A DNA stretch of 64,000 nucleotides from CAYSPT01 sp964432985 (GTDB lineage: Bacteria > Muiribacteriota > CAYSPT01). The stretch lies in contig CAYSPT010000022.1 in assembly GCA_964432985.1 (NCBI GenBank), positions 1 to 64,000 of the forward strand, given 5' to 3'. The translations under genes and the position numbers were made by a program. The notes below the pieces were generated by a model that did no database searches, was not told the DNA's origin, and saw nothing but the letters and a program-made list of their open reading frames with translations. Shown one piece after another: positions 41,502 to 49,554 of this stretch (its first letter is position 1; the number at the start of each line of letters is the position of its first letter).

Positions 41502-43853
41502 TTATCCTTTCTTCTCGTGTTCCCTGATCGCCGCCAGCACCCGCTCCGGCGTGAACGGACCTTTGTAGAGCCGGGCCCCGGTCGCGTTGTAGATGGCATT
41601 GCCGATGGCTGGAAGCGGCCCGTTTATCCCGATCTCCGACACGCTTTTTGCCCCGTAAGGACCGGACTCCTCGTAGGTGGGGACCATGATGGCTTTGAGG
41701 TCGGGAAGGTCGGTGGTGGACGGGATCTTGTAGTGCATGAAGCTTGCATTCGTCACCCGTCCCCGGTTGTCGAAGATGAACTCTTCGGTCATAGCGAAGC
41801 CGATTCCGTTGAGCATGGCGCCCTCAACCTGTCCCTCGGCCAGGGCGGGGTTGATGGCGGTTCCGCAGTCGGTGGTGCCCACATACTTGATTATGGTCAC
41901 CTGCCCGGTTTCCATGTCCACTTCCACTTCGGCGAAATGGGCGGAGAAAGGCGGCGGTGACTTGTGGGAGATGTGCGACTCGGTGGCGCAGATCTGGTGC
42001 TGGTCCTTCTCGTACAATGAGCGGAAGGCGACATCCCTGAAGGTCTTCTTCTTGCCGTTGGGAGCTACAATGGTTCCATCGGCTATCTTCAGCTTGTCCG
42101 GTGCCGTGTTCAGCATCTCTCCGGCCACCTTCAGAATCTGCCCCTTGACTGCTGCTGCAGCTTTCCGGGCCGCCATGCCGCTGAGATAGGTGGTGCTCGA
42201 AGCGTAGGCGCCCACGTCAAAGGGGGTTAGATCGGTATCGGATGAGTGCACGATGATCTGGTCGATCCCTATTCCCAGCTCTTCCGCGGCTATCTGGGAA
42301 AGGACCGTGTCGCTCCCCGTCCCCAGGTCGGTGGCGCCCACCAGCAGGTTGAAGGAGCCGTCGTCGTTCATCTTGATGGTAGCGGCTCCCATGTCGATCT
42401 CGGGAATGGACGAGCCCTGCATCAGCATGCACATGCCCAGACCCCGCCGTTTAACGCCGGTACCGCTGGCGGTTGGTTTCCGTTTCTTCTTCCAGGCTAT
42501 CTCCTTTGCTCCCAGGGTGAGGCACTCGGGCAGCCCGCAGCTTCCGATCTTCTGCTCTACTCCGGCTTTGCCTTCACCCAGTGCTTCGAAGATGGGTGAG
42601 CCTTCACCGGATTTGATATGGTTCATCTGCCGGAACTTCAGCGGATCCATCCCGATGGCGTCGGCCATCATGTCCATCTGGCTTTCCATGGCGAAATAGG
42701 CCTGGGTTGCCCCATAGCCGCGGTATGCGCCTCCCACCGGCAGGTTTGTGTAGACGGTGTCGCCCCAGAAGCTGACATCATGACAGCGGTACAGCGGCAG
42801 CACCTTGCTGCCGGAGTTACACACCACTGTCAGGGCGTGTGAACCGTAGGCGCCGGTGTTCATCAGAATCTTCATGTCGATGGCGGTGATGGTCCCGTCC
42901 TTCTTCACACCCGTTTTCAACCAGATGACCTGGGGATGCCGGGTGCGCCCGGCATAGAACTCTTCGGCCCGGGTGTACTCTAGCTTGACGGGCCGCCCGG
43001 TTTTCAGGGTGAGGGCGGAGCAGATATCCTCCAGCAGCACTTCCTGCTTGGTACCGAATCCGCCGCCGATTCTGGGTTTGATAACCCTGATGCGGTGAAC
43101 GGGAATCTGGAGGCGTTCGGCCACGATCCGCCGCACGTGGAACGGCACCTGGGTGCTGGTGCGGATGGTCAGGCGGTTCTTGTCGTCGAGGTACGTGATG
43201 GTGATGTGGGGCTCCAGCGGACAGTGCTGGGCGTAGTGGCTCTCGTACTCCGCTTCGATGACGAAGTCGGCTTCCTCCAGTCCCTTTTTCACGTCTCCTA
43301 CAGTGGTATCCACGTGACCGGCCAGGTTCTTCTTCTTGTCGTAGGCAATGGGAATGATGACCCGCGCTTCTTTTTCATCATGGATGACCGGAGCGCCTTT
43401 TTTCATGGCATCACGAGGATCGAGAACGGCGGGAAGAATTTTGTAGTCCACCTTGATCTTACGGCAGGCTTCTTCGGCGGCTTCCGGTGTTTCAGCTGCT
43501 ACCGCCGCTACCCGGTCACCCACGAAACGGACCTTCTTGTCCAGGCAGAAGGTGTCGTAAGGTGACGGTTCCGGGTACCCCTGACCGGCGGTGGTGTGGG
43601 CTACCCGCGGCACATCTTTGTGGGTCAAGATACACACCAGGCCGGGTACTTTTTCCGCCGCCGAGGTGTCAATTTTCTTGATGACGGCGTGGGGGTGCGG
43701 GCTTTTCAGTATCACGGCATGCAGCAGGTGTGGTATGTGAATATCGTCGGTGAAGACTCCTCTGCCGCACGCCAGACCCAGGGCGTCGACTTTGTCAACG
43801 CTGTGTCCGACTACCTTGAACTCTCGTTTCTTTTTGGTTGGCACGTTCTTCAC
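41502..43853 (-). CDS. Molybdopterin-binding subunit of a xanthine dehydrogenase-family hydroxylase
   Basis: 783 aa, typical of the large subunit. It holds the Mo-pterin active site that hydroxylates purines, aldehydes, aromatic acids or CO-like substrates. Family motifs are GRGVFTDDIHIPHLLHAVILKSPHPHA, RVAAVAAETPEAAEEAC, IGGGFGTKQ, NLPVGGAYRGYGATQAYFAMESQMD and ATDLGTGSDTVLSQIAAEELG. Near the C-terminus GPYGAKSVSEIGING carries the presumed catalytic Glu740. The CO dehydrogenase signature (VAYRCSFR-type loop) is not seen; the aligned loop reads VGGAYRGYGA, so a purine/aldehyde-type enzyme is more likely. Overlaps the Fe-S subunit gene (ATGA). Confidence 0.93.
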   Translation of the reverse strand: MKNVPTKKKREFKVVGHSVDKVDALGLACGRGVFTDDIHIPHLLHAVILKSPHPHAVIKKIDTSAAEKVPGLVCILTHKDVPRVAHTTAGQGYPEPSPYDTFCLDKKVRFVGDRVAAVAAETPEAAEEACRKIKVDYKILPAVLDPRDAMKKGAPVIHDEKEARVIIPIAYDKKKNLAGHVDTTVGDVKKGLEEADFVIEAEYESHYAQHCPLEPHITITYLDDKNRLTIRTSTQVPFHVRRIVAERLQIPVHRIRVIKPRIGGGFGTKQEVLLEDICSALTLKTGRPVKLEYTRAEEFYAGRTRHPQVIWLKTGVKKDGTITAIDMKILMNTGAYGSHALTVVCNSGSKVLPLYRCHDVSFWGDTVYTNLPVGGAYRGYGATQAYFAMESQMDMMADAIGMDPLKFRQMNHIKSGEGSPIFEALGEGKAGVEQKIGSCGLPECLTLGAKEIAWKKKRKPTASGTGVKRRGLGMCMLMQGSSIPEIDMGAATIKMNDDGSFNLLVGATDLGTGSDTVLSQIAAEELGIGIDQIIVHSSDTDLTPFDVGAYASSTTYLSGMAARKAAAAVKGQILKVAGEMLNTAPDKLKIADGTIVAPNGKKKTFRDVAFRSLYEKDQHQICATESHISHKSPPPFSAHFAEVEVDMETGQVTIIKYVGTTDCGTAINPALAEGQVEGAMLNGIGFAMTEEFIFDNRGRVTNASFMHYKIPSTTDLPDLKAIMVPTYEESGPYGAKSVSEIGINGPLPAIGNAIYNATGARLYKGPFTPERVLAAIREHEKKG

Positions 43854-44323
43854 CTCCCTTTCTTCCGGCGCACTTTAACGGCGGCTTTCTTGGCCGCCTC
43901 GATCTGTTTCACGTACCCGGTGCACCGGCAGAGATTGCCTTCCAGCGCACGCTTGATTTCCTGTTCAGTAGGCTTCGGGTTACGGTCGAGCAGGCCTTTG
44001 AGAGAAACCACTTTGCCGGGAATACAGAACCCGCACTGGACTGCCCCTTCTTTTACCAGGGAAGTCTGGATGGGATGGGGATTGTCCGGTGTTCCTATAC
44101 CCTCCACTGTTACCAGTTCACGCCCGTGTGCCTGGGCCGCGAAGAGCAGGCATGACTTCACTGCCCGTCCGTCCAGCAGAACGCTGCATGTACCGCACTC
44201 TCCATTGCCACAGCCCTTCTTGGCGCCGAAGTAGCCCTTGCGCCTGAGAACGTCCAGAAGGAGCTCACCGGGCTTTACGGAAAACATCTTTTTCTGTCCG
44301 TTAATCGTTATGGTTATTTCCAT
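43850..44323 (-). CDS. [2Fe-2S] subunit of the molybdenum hydroxylase
   Basis: 157 aa, standard size. It carries two [2Fe-2S] clusters that pass electrons from the Mo site to FAD. The plant-ferredoxin-type cluster is at Cys38, 43, 46 and 58 (KKGCGNGECGTCSVLLDG). The second, all-helical cluster is at Cys97, 100, 132 and 134 (QCGFCIPG, LCRCTGY). It is transcribed between the FAD subunit (21-bp gap) and the Mo subunit (ATGA overlap). Confidence 0.95.
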   Translation of the reverse strand: MEITITINGQKKMFSVKPGELLLDVLRRKGYFGAKKGCGNGECGTCSVLLDGRAVKSCLLFAAQAHGRELVTVEGIGTPDNPHPIQTSLVKEGAVQCGFCIPGKVVSLKGLLDRNPKPTEQEIKRALEGNLCRCTGYVKQIEAAKKAAVKVRRKKGR

Positions 44324-44344
44324 GATTGTGTGCCCGCCTCCTCT

Positions 44345-45196
44345 CTACCTGGCTCTTTTCAGGGTGGTTGTCAGCAAGCGCCTGACGGTGACTGCAGCCA
44401 GGTGCTTGCGGTAAGCCGCGCTCACTCCGACCATACGGACCGCTTTCACATTATTACTGACCCAATTTTCTGCCTGGTTCAGCAGTTCCTCCGAAGGTTT
44501 GGATTTCACCAGGAGTTTTTCCAGTCCGGTGAGCCGGACCGGCAGGCTGGTCACAGCGCTGAGTCCGACTCTGGCCGCGATTATTACACCGCCTTTTATA
44601 GTGACGAGACAGGCGGCGTCCACCAGTGCATTATCTACCGCGGAGCGGGCAATCTTGACAAATCCTCCCGCCACATTCCCTTTCAGGTGGGGGATGCGCA
44701 CTTCCGTCAGAATTTCACCTTTTTGCAGGGACCGGCTCGGGTGCTGCTTCATGACGTCCAGGATGTTGACCTGGCGCGTCTTTTTGCCGGCCAATGCCAG
44801 CCGGGCCTCCAGCACCATCAGGGCGGCGGGCAGATCGGACCAGGGGTAGAGCTGCACTATATTTCCGCCGATAGTGACGCGGTTCCTGAGTTGGGGAGAA
44901 GCGATGGCTGCCGCCGCTTTTCCCAGGGTGTCCGCTACCGGTCCTCTCAGGATGTCAGACTCCTCGATGAGGGTAGCCGTGGTAGTAGCGCCGATCCTGG
45001 TGTACCGTTTACATTTCCTGATATAGGAAAGATTCAGGCATGTCAGATCGACGAGCGCCTCAATGGAGGAATTTTCGTGGGCCGCCAGGCTCGTTCCGCC
45101 GGCAATGGGTACCGTTTGGACCTTACGGCGTGAGCAGAGCTTGACAGCTTCCTCCACGGTGCGCGGGTAGAGAAACTCTTTGATGTTGGTGTGCAA
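44345..45196 (-). CDS. FAD-binding subunit of the molybdenum hydroxylase
   Basis: 283 aa, TTG start with GGAGGG seven bases upstream. CoxM/XdhB-type medium subunit with FAD motifs PIAGGTSLAAHENSS (31-45) and VTIGGNIVQLYPWSDLPAAL (108-126). It takes electrons from the Fe-S subunit and passes them to NAD+ or a quinone. It is the first gene of the three-subunit operon. No XdhC-type maturation factor or molybdopterin gene accompanies it here. Confidence 0.92.
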   Translation of the reverse strand: MHTNIKEFLYPRTVEEAVKLCSRRKVQTVPIAGGTSLAAHENSSIEALVDLTCLNLSYIRKCKRYTRIGATTTATLIEESDILRGPVADTLGKAAAAIASPQLRNRVTIGGNIVQLYPWSDLPAALMVLEARLALAGKKTRQVNILDVMKQHPSRSLQKGEILTEVRIPHLKGNVAGGFVKIARSAVDNALVDAACLVTIKGGVIIAARVGLSAVTSLPVRLTGLEKLLVKSKPSEELLNQAENWVSNNVKAVRMVGVSAAYRKHLAAVTVRRLLTTTLKRAR

Positions 45197-45262
45197 ATGT
45201 TTTCCCTCCCGTCATTGGGTATAGTTAAGTACTGGGTATATTCAGCACAATAATCAAGTTTC

Positions 45263-45292
45263 ATCCTAGCATATTTATTTACCGCGGTTCAA
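45263..45292 (-). promoter_or_regulatory. Candidate promoter of the molybdenum hydroxylase operon
   Basis: Minus strand TTGAAC (45287-45292) and TAGGAT (45263-45268), 18-bp spacer. On the other strand a TATAAT at 45478-45483 lies just before the radical SAM gene, without a good -35 box. Nothing else is evident in the 306-bp divergent gap 45197-45502. Confidence 0.4.
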
Positions 45293-45502
45293 CTGGTATA
45301 TAGATATACTTCCCCTGGCAGACCGCTCAAGTGTCAAACCGCTCATGGTGTCTGCCTGGTGCATCTTCGCATGAGTAGCATTACTTGCTGCACCGGCTTA
45401 GTTGTTCCTCCCGGGAACATTACTCCCTTCTGTATATGTTAGTATATTTGGGAGACAGTAAAAATACCTAAATATCATATAATGTGACAGGTGGTAGCAC
45501 AT

Positions 45503-46501
45503 ATGGCGGGACTTCCTCTTCCGACACAGATATATATCGAAACCACCAGCCGATGTAATCTGGATTGTCCCATCTGCATCAGGACATACCACCTGCACGA
45601 GAAGCCCAGGGACATGACATTCGATGAATTTGAATCCGTGACTGACCAGTTCCCTGAACTTCACCGGGTGGCTCTCCACGGCACGGGAGAACCGCTTCTC
45701 AACGAAGCAATCCTGCCTATGGTCGCCTGTACCAAATCACGGGGAGCGTATGTTCTGTTCAATTCAAATGCCACCCTTCTCGATAAGGAGTTGGGGCAGG
45801 GTATTTGTGAGTCTGGACTGGATGAGTTTCGTGTTTCTATCGATGCGGCATCACCGCCGATGTACCGCGTGATGCGGGGAGCTCCCTTGTTTGATGCGGT
45901 AATTGAAAATGTGCGGACCCTGGTGAACACCAAAAAGCGGCTGGGGCTCGATGTTCCGAAAATCTCCTTGTGGTTTGTGGGGACCACTAAAAACATAGCC
46001 GAACTGCCGGATCTCATACGGCTGGCCGCCGGGCTTGAAGTGCGGGAAGTTTATCTTCAGCGGTTCATGTATTTTCATGGCCCCGATGAACCCGGGTTTG
46101 CCAAGGAGAAACTGTCCATTCATCAAAGCACCGACAGTAACATCCTGGACATTATTTCCGAATGTGAACACCTTGCCCGGAACCTGCAGGTGTCACTGTT
46201 TGCCAGCGGGGCCACCACTCCCCTGGACAGCCTTACCCATTCCCCGATGACACAGTTTCCCTGGAGCACCTGCCGTCGGCCGTGGGCGGGAAGTTTTATT
46301 ACCGCTGCCGGCAATGTGCTGCCCTGCTGTCTGTCTCCCACGACCATCGTCAACTATGAGGCGTTTGTCCTGGGAAATGTCTTTCAAAAGGGCTTTTCAG
46401 AAATCTGGAGCGGTCCCGAATACACTGCTTTCAGGAAACGGATCAAAAGTGATGACCCGCCCGAGAGCTGCGGGGGGTGCGGTGTAAAATGGAGTCTGTA
46501 A
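45503..46501 (+). CDS. Radical SAM/SPASM-domain protein 1
   Basis: 332 aa from ATG 45503, with AGGTGG eight bases upstream; GTG 45491 is an alternative. The radical SAM cluster motif is CNLDCPIC (Cys18, 22, 25) after IYIETTSR. GTGEPLL is the SAM-binding GGE-like stretch. The C-terminal part (PCCLSPTT ... ESCGGCGVKW) has the Cys pattern of a SPASM/twitch domain binding extra Fe-S. SPASM enzymes often modify peptides or proteins. The gene overlaps the pseudopilin gene by 13 bp, so the two are translationally coupled. Confidence 0.9.
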   Translation: MAGLPLPTQIYIETTSRCNLDCPICIRTYHLHEKPRDMTFDEFESVTDQFPELHRVALHGTGEPLLNEAILPMVACTKSRGAYVLFNSNATLLDKELGQGICESGLDEFRVSIDAASPPMYRVMRGAPLFDAVIENVRTLVNTKKRLGLDVPKISLWFVGTTKNIAELPDLIRLAAGLEVREVYLQRFMYFHGPDEPGFAKEKLSIHQSTDSNILDIISECEHLARNLQVSLFASGATTPLDSLTHSPMTQFPWSTCRRPWAGSFITAAGNVLPCCLSPTTIVNYEAFVLGNVFQKGFSEIWSGPEYTAFRKRIKSDDPPESCGGCGVKWSL

Positions 46502-47454
46502 ACAGGGCTTTCTCGCTCATCGAACTGATGATCGTCGTGGCAATTATCGGTATCCTGGTAGCAGTCGCCCTCCCCCAGTTTACCTCCATGGCGGAAGAAG
46601 CAAAAATGGCCAAATCACGTCAGGACATCGAAACAATAGTGAAAGCGCTGGCCCGTTTCAACTCCATGGAATCCCGGAAGGCTGAAACACTTCACGATTT
46701 GAGGGGAAAATACCTGGTCAAACTACCCACCGACCCGTGGGGCGGCGACTATTATCTCGATCAGGTAACCGGGGTGGTAGGGAGCGCCGGTCCCGATGGC
46801 CGGCGGATGTCCAGGGACGATATAGTTATCAACTACCTGCCTGATCCCATCCTGTTGTCCGTCAGGTTTATCGATGCCGGCTCTGTTCGTGTCTGTCTGC
46901 CGGATGACAGCGGTCAGGTGGAGTTCTCCGGCCCCTGGAGGAAGGGTCCGAACAGTGCTCCCAACGAGCGCCGTGCCGGCCCGGGAGACATCATCGAGCT
47001 CGTCTTTTCAAAGCCGGTTAAATACGGGGCCTGCTTCCTTCCCGGTCCCTTTCTGGATCATCCGGTGACCGGTGAAAAGATCGATGTGGAGTACGATCTT
47101 ACCTGTTATGACAACAACATTAAAGAATTTACGTTTACGGATTCCCAGGTGATGGAGGACGAACCGGGTTTTTCCTCCCATAACCTGTCGGGCCTCGCGG
47201 CGTTTACCGTTGCCGACGCCCGGTACAAGCACATCATGTATATCCCCTCCGGGTATCCGGATACGGCCGTCATCGTTCTGGGAGATGTCCAGGCATATGG
47301 AGACACCAATGGTGACGGCACCAATGAACCATACTCGTGCATCATTCCAGGCAGGATGTACATGAATATCAAGCAGGACAACAGGTTCTACGACCGCTCG
47401 TCTGAAGAGGTTGTTTTTCAGCCCGCTTCCCGCTCCATGATACTCAGGCTGTGA
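46489..47454 (+). CDS. GspG-like pseudopilin with extended C-terminal head
   Basis: 321 aa from ATG 46489. Short leader MESVNRA, then FSLIELMIVVAIIGILVAVALPQF: prepilin peptidase site before Phe8 and Glu at +5. The next ~80 residues follow GspG (KSRQDIETIVKALARF, LPTDPWGGDYYLD, SAGPDGRRMSRDDI). A further ~170 residues of beta-rich head have no GspG counterpart. Its start lies inside the end of a radical SAM gene and a second radical SAM gene follows, well away from the pseudopilin operon at 34155-38108. Confidence 0.88.
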   Translation: MESVNRAFSLIELMIVVAIIGILVAVALPQFTSMAEEAKMAKSRQDIETIVKALARFNSMESRKAETLHDLRGKYLVKLPTDPWGGDYYLDQVTGVVGSAGPDGRRMSRDDIVINYLPDPILLSVRFIDAGSVRVCLPDDSGQVEFSGPWRKGPNSAPNERRAGPGDIIELVFSKPVKYGACFLPGPFLDHPVTGEKIDVEYDLTCYDNNIKEFTFTDSQVMEDEPGFSSHNLSGLAAFTVADARYKHIMYIPSGYPDTAVIVLGDVQAYGDTNGDGTNEPYSCIIPGRMYMNIKQDNRFYDRSSEEVVFQPASRSMILRL

Positions 47455-47512
47455 ACTGGATTATCGCCGATGCTTCATGATATAGTAGCCTGAATTCTTG
47501 GAAAGCATGATC

Positions 47513-48637
47513 ATGGACAATTGTTTATCTTCACCAACCGCTGCGGGAAGCTGCTCCCTCGGCCTGGCAGCGGATGAGCGCGAGCAGATCGAATACTTCT
47601 TGCAGGGCAGGGTGTATTCCATGCAGATCGAGTCGACCGATGCCTGCGAGCAGGGGTGCCTCTTCTGTTACGCCCGCTCCAGTCCCCGTACCCTCCATCT
47701 CCTGACATCCGACGAAATAAGAACCATCCTCACCGAGGCTTCGGAAATGGGAATCAGGATGATCGATTGGCTGGGGGGTGATCCTCTGCTGAGAGAAGAC
47801 TGGTATGAGCTGATGGAGTTCGCTGCCGCTTTGGGCCTGACAAACAATCTCTGGACAAGCGGGTACCCCTTGAGAAACAAAGAAACCGCCCGGAGAGCGG
47901 TGGCGGCCACCGATGGCGGTTTCATATCGGTGCATGTCGATTCACTGGATGATACGCTGTATCAAAAACTTCACCGCCCGGAAAATGCACTCGAGATCAA
48001 GCGAGGAATTCTCCAGGGTGTGGATAACATTATCGCTCTCGGCAAACCTCCCGGCCGGATCATCAACTGTATTACCTTCACCGCTTTGCAGGCGGGCGAA
48101 GATGTAAAGAAGACCATTTCCTGGTTCTGGGAACAGAAACAGATACGGACATGCCTGACCCTGTTCAACCCGGCCGGACTGGGAAAAGGTCACCGGGAGT
48201 GGGAGCCGTCATTACCGGAGATACGGGACGCTTACGGGTGGCGGGACAGGGTCAATTACCGAAACGCTCATTCCATCGGCGTCATGGATGTCAACAAGTA
48301 CTACTGCGGGGGAATCGTGTGCGTAACGTTCAAAGGCGACGTGACGCCGTGCTCCGTTATTCGCAACGGCGTGGGTAATATCCGCCGGGAGAGCATATCC
48401 TCGATCTTGCAAAAGCACAAAGACAAGCTGCTTTTCAGGCAATTGCACGACCCGGAGAACCTGCCGGGATACTGCGCCGGGTGCGAGCACAACAGCCGGT
48501 GCTGGGGATGCCGCTCATCGGCGTTTTACTACACCGGAAGCGAAACCGGTGTGGACCCCAAATGCTGGATGAACCCGGATAACTGGGATAAAAAGGAATC
48601 AATAAATGGGGATCAAGCCCCATCTGAACCCGGATAA
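47513..48637 (+). CDS. Radical SAM/SPASM-domain protein 2
   Basis: 374 aa from ATG 47513 with GGAAAG seven bases upstream (TTG 47498 and ATG 47507 are alternatives). Cluster motif CEQGCLFC (Cys45, 49, 52), then DWLGGDPLLRED as the GGE-type motif. The C-terminus is rich in Cys: YYCGGIVCVTF, DVTPCSVIRNGVGNIR, GYCAGCEHNSRCWGCRSS, KCW. This is a full SPASM-type set. The last ~20 codons are formed by the first unit of a 55-bp tandem repeat. It lies between the pseudopilin and a methyltransferase gene, same strand. Confidence 0.9.
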   Translation: MDNCLSSPTAAGSCSLGLAADEREQIEYFLQGRVYSMQIESTDACEQGCLFCYARSSPRTLHLLTSDEIRTILTEASEMGIRMIDWLGGDPLLREDWYELMEFAAALGLTNNLWTSGYPLRNKETARRAVAATDGGFISVHVDSLDDTLYQKLHRPENALEIKRGILQGVDNIIALGKPPGRIINCITFTALQAGEDVKKTISWFWEQKQIRTCLTLFNPAGLGKGHREWEPSLPEIRDAYGWRDRVNYRNAHSIGVMDVNKYYCGGIVCVTFKGDVTPCSVIRNGVGNIRRESISSILQKHKDKLLFRQLHDPENLPGYCAGCEHNSRCWGCRSSAFYYTGSETGVDPKCWMNPDNWDKKESINGDQAPSEPG

Positions 48638-48720
48638 CTGGGATAAAAAGGAATCAATAAATGGGGATCAAGCCCCATCTGAACCCCGATAACTGGGATA
48701 ATAGGGAATCAAGATAAGGG
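48571..48720 (+). repeat. 55-bp tandem repeat over the radical SAM/methyltransferase junction
   Basis: Units start at 48571, 48626 (identical) and 48681 (diverged, ~40 bp kept). The first codes for the C-terminal tail of radical SAM protein 2 and the stop lies at the start of the second. The third leads straight into the AGGGGGAGG ribosome site of the next gene. Each full unit contains the hairpin TGGGG ATCAAG CCCCA. Confidence 0.9.
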
Positions 48721-48730
48721 GGAGGGCGTC

Positions 48731-49525
48731 ATGCCTGGTAAACTCGATTTCAACGTGGGGGATGTTCAGGCTGTCTACGATGGTCCAGTGGGGCTTCTCT
48801 GGGAGTTGTTGATGGGAGAGCAGATCCACGTCGGCGGGGTGGAGGAGAGCGGCATCCTGGCCGACAAAGCGGGTGTTACGAAAACCAGCCATGTTCTGGA
48901 CGTATGCAGTGCCCTGGGGGGGCCGGCCCGCTACCTGGCTGAAAACTTCGGCTGCAGGGTCACCGGGCTTGACATTACCGGCACCATGCTTGAGAAAGCC
49001 GAAACGAGAACGCGCCAGGCGGGGCTTGAGAACCGGGTCGGTTTCAGACGGGGTAATGCACTGGACATGCCGTTTAAGGTGGGCTCTTTCGACATCGTAT
49101 GGGGGCAGGATGCCTGGTGCTACGTGACCGATAAAGGCAGGCTTATCAGTGAATGCCGCCGGGTGCTGAAAAGCGGAGGGACCCTGGCTTTTTCCGACTG
49201 GCTGATAACTGATAAGGCTGAACCGGATGACTTGATCGCTCTCAACACCTTCATGGTGTTTCCCTATATGGAAACCCTTGACGGGTACACCAGGTTGTTG
49301 AAAGAAAATGGATTTATTCTCAAGGAATGCGAAGATCTCCAGACGCAGTTTGCGCACTTCATGCACGTCTACCACGAAAAGTATCATCGTGAGTTGAAGG
49401 ATTCAATCCTGCAAAACTTCGGCCAGCAGCTCTTTGACGCCGGTGCCGGTGGGCTTGATCTATGGATGAAGGCGGCGGATGCGGGCAAGGTGACCCGGGG
49501 ACGGTTTATTGCCGTGGCCGGTTGA
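48731..49525 (+). CDS. Class I SAM-dependent methyltransferase
   Basis: 264 aa; ATG behind AGGGGGAGG. Rossmann-fold motif I is VLDVCSALGGPARYLA (55-70), then VTGLDITGTMLEKA, NALDMPF, FDIVWGQDAWCYV and LKSGGTLAFSDWLIT. The pattern is nearest to small-molecule N- or C-methyltransferases of the glycine/sarcosine and phosphoethanolamine types. The acceptor is unknown. It follows two radical SAM/SPASM genes and a pseudopilin on the same strand. Confidence 0.88.
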   Translation: MPGKLDFNVGDVQAVYDGPVGLLWELLMGEQIHVGGVEESGILADKAGVTKTSHVLDVCSALGGPARYLAENFGCRVTGLDITGTMLEKAETRTRQAGLENRVGFRRGNALDMPFKVGSFDIVWGQDAWCYVTDKGRLISECRRVLKSGGTLAFSDWLITDKAEPDDLIALNTFMVFPYMETLDGYTRLLKENGFILKECEDLQTQFAHFMHVYHEKYHRELKDSILQNFGQQLFDAGAGGLDLWMKAADAGKVTRGRFIAVAG

Positions 49526-49554
49526 CGGCTTACCAATGGCTAAGACCAGGAGCT

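Noticed and set aside
41502..45196. Aerobic CO dehydrogenase (CoxMSL)
   Set aside because: The large subunit lacks the VAYRCSFR active-site loop of form I CODH, reading VGGAYRGYGA instead, and no accessory cox genes are present.
48571..48680. Pure assembly artefact as the cause of the 55-bp duplication
   Set aside because: A third, diverged unit follows at the same 55-bp period, so at least one duplication is old and real. The perfect second copy alone could still be artefactual.
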